From the NCBI RefSeq assembly GCF_947501385.1, contig NZ_CANMVP010000023.1:1-64000 (forward strand): DNA of 64,000 nt, given 5' to 3'. The notes under the pieces were generated by a model that searched no databases, had not been told where the DNA came from, and was given only the letters and a program-made list of their open reading frames with translations. The translations under genes and the position numbers were made by a program. Source of the stretch: an uncultured Polaribacter sp. (GTDB lineage Bacteria; Bacteroidota; Bacteroidia; Flavobacteriales; Flavobacteriaceae). Shown in pieces: positions 8,332 through 15,778 of the stretch (positions are counted from its first letter, which is position 1; each line of letters starts with the position of its first letter).

Positions 8332-8855
8332 ATCTTACTCACAAAGTCAAGCACAAAATATTTAACAGCATCCCAATTAGTATATTCATGGTCTTTAGAA
8401 GTGTTCGTGTTCCCACCTTGTTTTTTTGCAATCATTCTCATAATTAATCGTCTAAAATAATCGTATTTGGTATACTTTATTGCACCTGCAATATGATTGA
8501 TTTCTCTTGCCTGCCAGCCTGTTTGTTTTAAAAATTTCTCAGCAATGGCATTGGCCTCCTTATGTTCCTCATCAATATCAGATGCAACTGCCAAGCATAC
8601 AGAAAAAAATGCGGAAGGCTTTTTATTAAGTATATCTTTATTTTGCAAAACATACTCATAAATAGAACTTTGATATTTGTGCATGTGTATTGAACTTCCA
8701 ATCAAAGCAACATCAAAATCATCTGGTTTAGGAGGTTCTTCTGTTGCATCCGCAATTACCACTTTATGATTTTCATCTTGAAGGATATCTTCCATAAATC
8801 GGGCAATTTTACGAGTTTGCCCTTCACTTGTGCCATAAATAATAAGTATTTTCAT
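8319..8855 (-). CDS. hemG: Flavodoxin-domain protein, HemG-like (menaquinone-dependent protoporphyrinogen oxidase family)
   Basis: HemG is an FMN protein that oxidises protoporphyrinogen IX using membrane quinone. The 178-residue protein has the FMN phosphate loop IYGTSEGQTRKIARFM (residues 5-20), IGSSIHMHKYQSSIYEYV, SAFFSVCLAVAS and the HemG-type C-terminal block AGAIKYTKYDYFRRLIMRMI followed by GGNTNT. These fit HemG better than electron-transfer flavodoxins, but many Bacteroidota have another protoporphyrinogen oxidase, so the function is probable only. It overlaps the upstream CPBP gene by 4 bp. Its last five codons (KIEKY, stop) lie in sequence shared with yigZ read in another frame, suggesting the 3' end was made by recombination. 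Confidence 0.75.
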   Translation of the reverse strand: MKILIIYGTSEGQTRKIARFMEDILQDENHKVVIADATEEPPKPDDFDVALIGSSIHMHKYQSSIYEYVLQNKDILNKKPSAFFSVCLAVASDIDEEHKEANAIAEKFLKQTGWQAREINHIAGAIKYTKYDYFRRLIMRMIAKKQGGNTNTSKDHEYTNWDAVKYFVLDFVSKIEKY

Positions 8856-9706
8856 TTTATAATTTTATGTAGTCTCAATAGTGGTTTTCTCTTAATAATA
8901 AAGGCGACAAAAATCCAAAACCCGATAGAAAGAAGGGCATAATAAATAAAAAGAGAGATACCTAACTGAGAGATATTGAAGATAAAAAATGTGAATGTTG
9001 TTAACGTTGCATGTAAAATTATGGGAGGAATTAAACTGAGTGATTTATCATAAAGCCAAACGATAAGTATACGTACAGGTATTAAACCTGCATAATGGAA
9101 AAACAAACCAGGTAAAAATATTGATACATCTAAATTGCCCAAACGATCACCAGATCCCCAAAAAACAGGAAGAAAATGCCATGCTCCCCAAAATACACCA
9201 ATGATTAAACCGGTCTTTAATACGCCATATTTTTCTCTTAGTTTAGGAGTTGCAAAACCAGACCATCCTAATTCCTCAAAGAGCCCACCACCGATTATTC
9301 CGTAAGCTAATCCACTTAAAATGAGTGTTAATTTATCATCTGCAGTAATAATGTCTGGAATGTATACTTTTGAAAATTGATACAAAATAAGAAGAGAAAT
9401 AACTGAAAGTAATGGTACGACAAATAGAGCTATTAGATATGTTGAACTTCTTAAGCGCCATTTCATCAACTTTTTAAACAACTCGCTAAATTCCGTTTTG
9501 CCTTTGGTTAGACCAATCATAATAAAACCCGCAATACTAGGCCCTAATAAATATGGAATCATTGCAATTGGAAGCCATTCATCAAATTGTTCTTTGGCGG
9601 CAGGAAGTCCTGTTTGGTTTGTAATAATCAAAATTCCGCTCCAAGAAATCATAAATGTCAAAGTAAAAAAGAGTGCAACAGAGTTTTTTTTTATGTATTC
9701 TCTCAT
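8852..9706 (-). CDS. CPBP family intramembrane metalloprotease
   Basis: The 284-residue protein is strongly hydrophobic with about eight predicted membrane helices. It carries the CPBP (Abi/CAAX protease and bacteriocin-processing) motifs: the glutamate pair in LFEELGWSGF, FWGAWHFLPVFWG, and a late HATLTTF. These residues build a metal-dependent intramembrane active site. CPBP proteins process CAAX-type or bacteriocin precursors, or serve in self-immunity; no substrate gene is visible here. The stop overlaps the HemG-like start by 4 bp, so the two are co-translated. The pair sits between yigZ and a copied yigZ tail. Confidence 0.85.
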   Translation of the reverse strand: MREYIKKNSVALFFTLTFMISWSGILIITNQTGLPAAKEQFDEWLPIAMIPYLLGPSIAGFIMIGLTKGKTEFSELFKKLMKWRLRSSTYLIALFVVPLLSVISLLILYQFSKVYIPDIITADDKLTLILSGLAYGIIGGGLFEELGWSGFATPKLREKYGVLKTGLIIGVFWGAWHFLPVFWGSGDRLGNLDVSIFLPGLFFHYAGLIPVRILIVWLYDKSLSLIPPIILHATLTTFTFFIFNISQLGISLFIYYALLSIGFWIFVAFIIKRKPLLRLHKIIK

Positions 9707-9798
9707 AATTATCTACAACCATTTTGTCTATTAAACATATCGTTTCGTAGGTGTTAATTCTTCTTTACCAAAAATAAAATGATTGGATATTCTTTAAA

Positions 9799-9812
9799 AT
9801 GATAATTATCAT
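9799..9812. promoter_or_regulatory. Perfect 14-bp palindrome, Fur-box-like
   Basis: ATGATAATTATCAT is a perfect inverted repeat resembling half of a Fur consensus (GATAATGATAATCATTATC). It lies 93-106 bp upstream of the CPBP start on the minus strand. Flavodoxin-type genes are often iron-regulated elsewhere, which makes an operator possible but unproven. Confidence 0.35.
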
Positions 9813-9913
9813 CTTAGCTATTAAAATCTCGGTGCCTCTTTAAATACAATTCAACTTAAAGCCAAGTTAGTATGATGTCACTTTAATAATTTCTATTAAA
9901 ATCAAGCTGCATT

Positions 9914-10522
9914 TTACTCCAACTTCTTAATGAAAACCTTATACAGGTTGTCAAAAATCTTAAAAATACTTTTTGCATCCTTTTTTCTGACGGAAATAAT
10001 ATATTGGCAATCCATTTCTAATGTCTGACTGACGATTTCAATATTTTTCTCTTTGATGATTCTCATAACGGCGTTCATCAAATCGTAATTAAACGTCAGT
10101 TTGTATTGAACATTAATTGTCTTTTCTAAAATGGCTGAAGCTTCTAAAGAAAGTTGAGCAGACCTTTTATACGCTGAAATTAAACCACCAACACCTAGTT
10201 TTGTTCCGCCAAAGTAACGCACAGAAACAATTAAAATATTGGTGACTTCAAATGATTGGATTTGACCATAAATGGGCAAGCCTGCAGAATTGTTAGGTTC
10301 GCCATCATCATTTGCTCTGTATTGAGTTTTTTCAATGCCTATTTGATAGGCATAACAAAAATGACGTGCAGTATGATGTTTTTTTTTAAGCTCTTCTAAT
10401 TTCTCTTTAACATCCTCTTCAGACAACACAGGAAAAGCATATCCAAAAAATTTGCTTCCTTTTTCTTTAAAAAGGGTTTCCTCAGATGGTTTTTCAATGG
10501 TTTTATAGGCGTCTTCTTTCAT
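9914..10522 (-). CDS. yigZ: YigZ/IMPACT family protein
   Basis: The 202-residue protein contains the UPF0029 N-terminal domain with KGSKFFGYAFPV, KKHHTARHFCYAYQIG and DDGEPNNSAGLPI, then VSVRYFGGTKLGVGGLISAY, all hallmarks of YigZ/IMPACT, and a C-terminal domain of about 70 residues. In eukaryotes IMPACT inhibits GCN2; the bacterial role is not established. Length and both domains are intact. Its 3' end (9914-10050) occurs twice more downstream as fragments at 8221 and 7024, which marks it as the parent copy and possible insertion target. Confidence 0.9.
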   Translation of the reverse strand: MKEDAYKTIEKPSEETLFKEKGSKFFGYAFPVLSEEDVKEKLEELKKKHHTARHFCYAYQIGIEKTQYRANDDGEPNNSAGLPIYGQIQSFEVTNILIVSVRYFGGTKLGVGGLISAYKRSAQLSLEASAILEKTINVQYKLTFNYDLMNAVMRIIKEKNIEIVSQTLEMDCQYIISVRKKDAKSIFKIFDNLYKVFIKKLE

Positions 10523-10650
10523 TTAAGCAATTTAACCATTTCTTTTACAAAATGGTTAAATTTAAAAGATTGACCACATAAAAATATAGAAAGCATTGTT
10601 AATTGTTTAAATATTTTAATTTAAAACTTTAAAAATAAACCACTCTATTA

Positions 10651-10667
10651 GCAGACTAAAAGTCTGC
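10651..10667. terminator. Short perfect hairpin in the yigZ-EamA gap
   Basis: GCAGACT-AAA-AGTCTGC forms a 7-bp stem with a 3-nt loop, without a following T-run. It lies in the 273-bp space upstream of yigZ and downstream of the EamA gene, both on the minus strand. It may be a REP-like hairpin; nothing else was recognised in this gap. Confidence 0.35.
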
Positions 10668-10795
10668 CTCGTGAAATTCGCTAAATTCAATCAAATTAGG
10701 TGAATCAATTAGTGAATTCGTGGCTAAAACATTTATAGAAACTAAAGTAACTTCAATAAAATTGCAGGGTTTTAACCTTTAACTAGATAATAAAA

Positions 10796-11656
10796 TTAAG
10801 CAATAGTTACCAATACAATTCCTAAAACAGCCAAAGCGACTCCGATTTTATTTTTGAAACTGAATTTTTCTTTAAATAACAACAAACCAACCAAAGTAGA
10901 TACAATTACAATTGCCACATTATTTATGGTAAATAGCGTTGAACTTTCAAAATTTTTGTTCTGTAATGCTTTTATCAAAAAAATGATAGAAAAATAATTT
11001 GGAACTCCTAAAATGATTCCTGCAATTATATTTTTCAAACCAAAAGGCGTTCGTTTTTTTATAGACTTGATGACTAAAATAATAAAAGCAAAAATAGCCG
11101 CAATACCGAATAAACTCCCAGAAAAAATAGAAATATCTTCATCTAAAACATGATTTGTCTGCACGTATTTTAATAAAGTATCTATAGTTCCTGAACCCAA
11201 AAATAATAAAATGGGAAACATTAAGGTGCCTTTTTTTTCTGATTTCTCTTCTTTTACAGAAGATAGATATACCGCAACCAACGCGATCACAATACCTACT
11301 ATTTTTAAGAATGTGACCGATTCATTGTATAAAATAATTCCAAAAAAAACAGGAACTACCACAGACATTTTACCTGCAATAGAAGTTACAGAAACTCCAT
11401 TTTTTTGAGCCGTCATTGCCATTACAAAAAAGATAGATACAAACAGTGCTCCTAGAATTAACGCGCCAGAAAACCAAGGTTCTAAATAGATTTCATTTAT
11501 TGGTATTTGCCTTTCTGCCAATAAAAAGCCCATAGAAAATGCAACAATATAGTTTACAAAGATTGCTTTTAAAACGTCTATTTTATAGATACCAAAATAT
11601 TTAAATATGACAAATAATCCTGTTGAAAAAAGGACACTTAGGAGTAGAAAGATCAA
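10796..11656 (-). CDS. EamA/DMT family transporter
   Basis: The 286-residue protein has ten hydrophobic segments in two five-helix halves, as in drug/metabolite transporters: MIFLLLSVLFSTGLFVIFKY starts the first, and FPILLFLGSGTIDTLLKY the second; each half ends in a helix such as FLKIVGIVIALVAVYL. It should lie in the inner membrane and move a small metabolite; substrate unknown. Its start overlaps the HAD gene stop by 4 bp, so it is the last gene of the LEA14-ribD-HAD-EamA operon. A flavin or precursor substrate is a thought suggested only by the ribD neighbour. Confidence 0.82.
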   Translation of the reverse strand: MIFLLLSVLFSTGLFVIFKYFGIYKIDVLKAIFVNYIVAFSMGFLLAERQIPINEIYLEPWFSGALILGALFVSIFFVMAMTAQKNGVSVTSIAGKMSVVVPVFFGIILYNESVTFLKIVGIVIALVAVYLSSVKEEKSEKKGTLMFPILLFLGSGTIDTLLKYVQTNHVLDEDISIFSGSLFGIAAIFAFIILVIKSIKKRTPFGLKNIIAGIILGVPNYFSIIFLIKALQNKNFESSTLFTINNVAIVIVSTLVGLLLFKEKFSFKNKIGVALAVLGIVLVTIA

Positions 11657-12264
11657 AATAAAGGGCTGTTTTTTGTGAATAGTTGTGTTACATCATCTTT
11701 TAACGGATTCAGGTTCCAAACGTGAATGTCCACTAATTTTGCTGCATCTGTGTTTTCTTTGGTATCATCTATAAACAGTGTTTCTTCAGCTTTTAAACTG
11801 TTTTCATGTAACACAAATTTGTAAATATCATGATTGGGTTTTCTCATTTTTATTTCATGAGATAGATAAAATTGCTCAAAACAATTTTTAAAGGCATTGT
11901 ACAATGGCATTCCCCAATTGTCTTGAATCCAAGAAATATGCAGATCATTTGTATTGCTTAACAAAAACAACCTATACTTTTTAGATGCGGCCAATTCTTG
12001 AATAAATTTGAATCGACTTTTTGGAAAATCTACTAAAATAGAATTCCATGCTTTTATTATTTTTTCTGGAGAAATTGCTAATTTTTTCTCAAAAAAAAGT
12101 AAAAATTTTTCTGTAGAAATCAACCCCATTTCATATTGATGTAAAATTGGATAGATTTCTTCAGACTCTTGAAAAATATTTAGGTTTTGTAGTTCTTTAG
12201 CAAACCGTTTTTTATCTAAATTGATAAAAATGTCTCCAAAATCGAAGATGATATTTTTAATCAT
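11653..12264 (-). CDS. HAD-IA family phosphatase (YihX-like)
   Basis: The 203-residue protein shows the four HAD motifs: I, IIFDFGDIFINLD with nucleophile Asp8; II, LFLLSNTNDLH; III, the Lys in MRKPNHDIYKFVL; IV, ETLFIDDTKEN. The DxG variant of motif I and the SNTN motif resemble the sugar-phosphatase YihX. It is cytosolic and should remove phosphate from a small metabolite. It overlaps ribD by 8 bp and EamA by 4 bp. The riboflavin pathway needs a HAD phosphatase after RibD; the gene position makes this a candidate, but the YihX-like features point equally to sugar phosphates. Confidence 0.82.
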   Translation of the reverse strand: MIKNIIFDFGDIFINLDKKRFAKELQNLNIFQESEEIYPILHQYEMGLISTEKFLLFFEKKLAISPEKIIKAWNSILVDFPKSRFKFIQELAASKKYRLFLLSNTNDLHISWIQDNWGMPLYNAFKNCFEQFYLSHEIKMRKPNHDIYKFVLHENSLKAEETLFIDDTKENTDAAKLVDIHVWNLNPLKDDVTQLFTKNSPLF

Positions 12265-13324
12265 TTCTATATTTTTTTAAAACATTACTTTGGATGTTTT
12301 CTACGGTGTAATTTTTATTGATTTTCGGTGACTTTATGCCCGTTTTAAAAGTATTTTCTCCGACAAAAACTAAGGCTTCGTCCCATAAATCTTCATCTAT
12401 AAACGTTTGTAATGTTTGTGCCCCACCTTCCACAATTAAAGATTGAATATTGTGTTTTTGCAACACATCACATATTTGTTGTGCCAGATTTTCTGAAAAA
12501 TCTATGGCTTCAAAAATCACAGAATTTCTTGATTCTTTGTGCACTATTTTGGTTTCCGTAATTACTATCGTTTTTACACTTCCATCTAAAACATTTGCCG
12601 TTTTAGGAATTCGTAACGTTCTGTCTAAAACAACTCTTACAGGATTTTCTCCCGTCCAAGATCTTACATTCAATTTTGGGTTGTCTGCCAACGCCGTATT
12701 TGTTCCTACTAAAATTGCATGTTCTTTGCTTCGTAATTTGTGCACCAATTGTTGTGAATATTGATTTGAAATCCAAATGGGTTCACCCTGAAGTTCTTTC
12801 TGAACTTTATTAAAACCTGAAACAAATTCAGGATACAGAAAGCCATCCTTTGTTTCTGCCCATTTTAAAATAATAAAGGGCCTGTTTTTTTCTTGAACCG
12901 TAAAAAAACGTTTGTGATGTACTTTACATTCATCCTCTAAAACCCCCACAATTAAATCAATTTCTGCGTTTCTTAAACGTTCAATTCCTTTTCCAGCAAC
13001 CAAACTATTAGAATCTACAGTACCAATTACAACTTGTTTCAATCTATGTTGCACAATTAAATCTGCACAAGGTGGTGTTTTACCAAAATGGGCACAAGGT
13101 TCTAAAGTTACATAAATAGTAGCTTCATTTAAAACAGTTTTATTCTTTACAGCGTTAATCGCATTTACCTCTGCATGATTTCCACCATAAGGCGAAGTAA
13201 ACCCTTCTCCAATAATTTTATTTTGATGTACAATTACTGCGCCAACTGCAGGATTTGGACGCGAAGTCCCGAATCCGTTTTTGGCAATTTGCAAACAACG
13301 CTGTATGTAAAATTCGTGATTGAT
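12257..13324 (-). CDS. ribD: Bifunctional riboflavin biosynthesis protein RibD (deaminase/reductase)
   Basis: RibD deaminates and then reduces the pyrimidine intermediate made from GTP. The N-terminal deaminase (residues about 1-150) has the zinc site NHAEVNAI and LEPCAHFGKTPPCADL; the C-terminal DHFR-like reductase has LVGTNTALADNPKLNVR and a late VEGGAQTLQTF. The expected family start (NHEFYIQRCLQIAKNG) is present in frame, but the codon before it is ATC at 13324-13322, directly after the upstream TAA plus one codon. The only standard start, TTG at 13294, would delete ten conserved residues. I placed the start at 13324; ATA or TTG are alternatives. It is translationally coupled to the upstream lipoprotein gene. 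Confidence 0.9.
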   Translation of the reverse strand: MNHEFYIQRCLQIAKNGFGTSRPNPAVGAVIVHQNKIIGEGFTSPYGGNHAEVNAINAVKNKTVLNEATIYVTLEPCAHFGKTPPCADLIVQHRLKQVVIGTVDSNSLVAGKGIERLRNAEIDLIVGVLEDECKVHHKRFFTVQEKNRPFIILKWAETKDGFLYPEFVSGFNKVQKELQGEPIWISNQYSQQLVHKLRSKEHAILVGTNTALADNPKLNVRSWTGENPVRVVLDRTLRIPKTANVLDGSVKTIVITETKIVHKESRNSVIFEAIDFSENLAQQICDVLQKHNIQSLIVEGGAQTLQTFIDEDLWDEALVFVGENTFKTGIKSPKINKNYTVENIQSNVLKKYRND

Positions 13325-13327
13325 AGC

Positions 13328-13795
13328 TTAAAATTTTATTTTTAATTCTTGTGTTTTATCAATTAAAAACTCTTTTTTAAACCCAAAGACTATATATTCT
13401 AAATTCCCTTTAATTCTAACATTTACTTTGTTGGTAATTAAAGAATTTATCAAACCTCCTAAAAGACCATCTTTATTAGAAGTTAAAAGGTTTTTAGTAG
13501 GAATATGCGCTATTAAAGGAATAGAAAACTCATCTCTTGCAGGTACCTTAAATTCATCTGAAAATACCTGTGCCACTTCTGCCCCATTTACAAGAACTTT
13601 AATTTCATCTGTAGAAATTTTTCCACCAACATCATTGGGGTTTTCAAAAAAAGCGTCTGCTTTTAACTTTATAGTGTCTGCAGCATAACTAACTATTGTT
13701 ATGTTGTCTACTTTTATAAAAATAGGTTCTTTTTGAACAGAACAACTATTCATTAATAAAACGAATATCAAAAAATATACTGCATTTTTCATCAA
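13328..13795 (-). CDS. LEA type 2 (LEA14-like) lipoprotein
   Basis: The 155-residue product begins with a lipoprotein signal peptide ending LLMNSC, with the lipidated Cys18. The mature part is one immunoglobulin-like LEA14/WHy domain: INVOLVED strands include TIKLKADAFFENPNDVGGKI and FSIPLIAHIPTKNL. It should be tethered in the periplasm or outer membrane; function unknown in bacteria. It is the first gene of the ribD operon, with a TATTTTTG promoter box 32 bp upstream. Start at one of two consecutive Met codons (13795 or 13792). Confidence 0.8.
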   Translation of the reverse strand: MMKNAVYFLIFVLLMNSCSVQKEPIFIKVDNITIVSYAADTIKLKADAFFENPNDVGGKISTDEIKVLVNGAEVAQVFSDEFKVPARDEFSIPLIAHIPTKNLLTSNKDGLLGGLINSLITNKVNVRIKGNLEYIVFGFKKEFLIDKTQELKIKF

Positions 13796-13827
13796 AAAAA
13801 ATTAAAAAATTAGGTAACTTGCTCCTG

Positions 13828-13835
13828 CAAAAATA
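13828..13835 (-). promoter_or_regulatory. -7 box of the LEA14-ribD operon
   Basis: On the minus strand TATTTTTG matches TAnnTTTG. It ends 32 nt upstream of the LEA14 lipoprotein ATG and lies in the 49-bp divergent region shared with the acetyltransferase gene at 13845. Confidence 0.5.
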
Positions 13836-13844
13836 CAGTAATAA

Positions 13845-14336
13845 ATGACACATGAGGATTTTATCATTAGAGAAATAAAACCTGAAGATAATAAAGAGCT
13901 TTCTGAAGTAATTAGAAGTGTTATTTTAGAGATGGGTGCCCCAAAAATTGGTACAGCTTATGAAGATAAAGCTACAGATAAAATGTTTGAAAACTACCAA
14001 AAAGAAAACGTCGCTTATTTTGTAGTAGTGCATCAAAATAAAATTGTGGGTGGTGCGGGCATTGCAAAGTTAGATAATTGTGATGATAATGTCTGTGAAC
14101 TTCAAAAAATGTATTTTTTGCCAATGGCGAGAGGAAAGGGTTTGGGCACTAAATTAATTTCTAAATGCTTAAGCAAAGCAAAAGAATTTGGTTTTGAAAG
14201 TTGTTATTTAGAAACCATGCCGTATATGGAAGCTGCTCAAAAATTATATAAAAGAAATGGTTTTTTAAATATAGAAAAACCCTTAGGAAATACTGGCCAC
14301 TACTCATGCAATGTGTGGATGCTTAAAAAAATTTAA
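13845..14336 (+). CDS. GNAT family N-acetyltransferase
   Basis: The 163-residue protein is a typical GNAT: IREIKPEDNKELSEVIR at the N-terminus, the AFVV-like core strand NVAYFVVVHQNKIVGGAGI, and the acetyl-CoA loop MYFLPMARGKGLGTKLI (motif R/QxxGxG/A, residues about 91-107), followed by YMEAAQKLYKRNGFLN. Acceptor unknown. It diverges from the LEA14-ribD operon and is followed 12 bp later by cardiolipin synthase and then prmC, which suggests a three-gene transcript. Confidence 0.87.
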   Translation: MTHEDFIIREIKPEDNKELSEVIRSVILEMGAPKIGTAYEDKATDKMFENYQKENVAYFVVVHQNKIVGGAGIAKLDNCDDNVCELQKMYFLPMARGKGLGTKLISKCLSKAKEFGFESCYLETMPYMEAAQKLYKRNGFLNIEKPLGNTGHYSCNVWMLKKI

Positions 14337-14348
14337 AAACATATTATT

Positions 14349-15773
14349 TTGATTTACTATATACTTTCAGGAGTCCATTTGATTTTATTCGGTTGGGCTT
14401 TTTATAACATTTTATACTTTGGAATAAAACCCTCTAAGTCTTTAAGCTGGATTCTTATTTGCTTCTTTTTTCCATTTATTGGGGTTTTTACTTTTTTACT
14501 TTTCGGTATCAATCGAAGGAAAATTAAATTTTTAGAATTAAAAGAAACAAAGAAAAGAAAGAAATATATTAAAAGTACTTTTAAAAATACAGAGAATCAA
14601 CATACAGATAAGCTAGAAAGCAGAAAAGCAGAAAAAATATCGAATCTTATTTACAATAACACTGGCATTCCTCTAGAAGTTCATAATAAAGTTCAGGTTT
14701 TAAAAAATGGGAAAGAAGCTTTCGACGTTCTTTTTGAAGCCATAAAAAACGCAAAAGAATTCATCCACCTACAATATTATATTATTGAAGAAGGAAAAAT
14801 ACTTACTGAATTATTAGAAATCATAAGACAGAAGAGAAAAGAAAATGTAGAAGTTAAAATTTTGTACGATGCCATTGGAAGTTTTCATCTAAAAAGTAAA
14901 ATAAAAAAAGAATTGAAAGAAATTGGTGTAGAAATACACCCAGAATTACCCTTAAGTTATGGTAATTTTATATTTACGCTTAATTATAGAAACCACAGAA
15001 AAATTTGTGTTATCGATAATAAAATTGGTTTTACAGGTGGTGTAAATATTACAGATGAATATATAAATGATGACGATTTTTTAGGAATTTGGCAAGATGC
15101 TCATATAAAAATTGAAGGAGATGCTGTAGCCAATTTGCATAAGTCTTTTTTAAAAGATTATTACTATGCAACAGAAATAGACTTAGGTAAAGAAGAAAGA
15201 TATACTAAGGTTCATAAAGCAGCTAGTGATAAAAAGATTCATATTGTTTCTAGTGGTCCAGATTATGAACAATCTGTAGTAATGCAACAATATTTAAGCT
15301 TTATCAATTTAGCTGAAAAAAGTATTTGTGTCTTAAACCCTTATTTTGTGCCAACTTTCCCTATTCTAGAAGCTTTTAAAATTGCCGCATTAAGTGGTGT
15401 AAAAGTGACTTTATTATTGCCAGAAAAAAGCGATTCTAAAGTAGCAACTTACAGCATGTATTCTTACTTTGAAAGCTTGTTAAAAGCTGGTGTGGAGATT
15501 TATTTAAGAGAAGATTTTGCGCATAGTAAAGTAATTTTTATTGATGATAAAATTACTTCTATAGGTTCTACTAATTTTGACTGTAGAAGTTTTGAGCATA
15601 ATTATGAATTGAATGCCATAATTTTTGACAAAGAAATAACTTCAGAAGTTAGAGAAGAATTCAATTTAAGAAAAGAAAAAGCCAACAAAATAGATCTAGA
15701 TGAATTTTTAGACAGATCTAATAAGCAAAAAACATTAGAACGTTTGTGTCGTTTTTTCAGCCCTTTATTGTAG
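14349..15773 (+). CDS. cls: Cardiolipin synthase (phospholipase D family)
   Basis: Cls condenses phosphatidylglycerol into cardiolipin at the inner membrane. The 474-residue protein has two N-terminal membrane helices (about residues 2-24 and 33-53) and two HKD active sites: NYRNHRKICVIDNKIGFTGG near residue 220 and AHSKVIFIDDKITSIGSTNF near residue 395. Both carry the HxK(x)4D pattern, so the enzyme should be active. Start is TTG at 14349, giving the first helix immediately; there is no better in-frame ATG. It lies 12 bp after the acetyltransferase and 5 bp before prmC. Confidence 0.93.
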   Translation: MIYYILSGVHLILFGWAFYNILYFGIKPSKSLSWILICFFFPFIGVFTFLLFGINRRKIKFLELKETKKRKKYIKSTFKNTENQHTDKLESRKAEKISNLIYNNTGIPLEVHNKVQVLKNGKEAFDVLFEAIKNAKEFIHLQYYIIEEGKILTELLEIIRQKRKENVEVKILYDAIGSFHLKSKIKKELKEIGVEIHPELPLSYGNFIFTLNYRNHRKICVIDNKIGFTGGVNITDEYINDDDFLGIWQDAHIKIEGDAVANLHKSFLKDYYYATEIDLGKEERYTKVHKAASDKKIHIVSSGPDYEQSVVMQQYLSFINLAEKSICVLNPYFVPTFPILEAFKIAALSGVKVTLLLPEKSDSKVATYSMYSYFESLLKAGVEIYLREDFAHSKVIFIDDKITSIGSTNFDCRSFEHNYELNAIIFDKEITSEVREEFNLRKEKANKIDLDEFLDRSNKQKTLERLCRFFSPLL

Positions 15774-15778
15774 ATTTT

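Noticed and set aside
8230..8460. Plus-strand reading frame of 76 codons across the flavodoxin end and the yigZ copy
   Set aside because: It is antisense to the HemG-like gene and the copied yigZ tail and has no protein-like pattern of its own.
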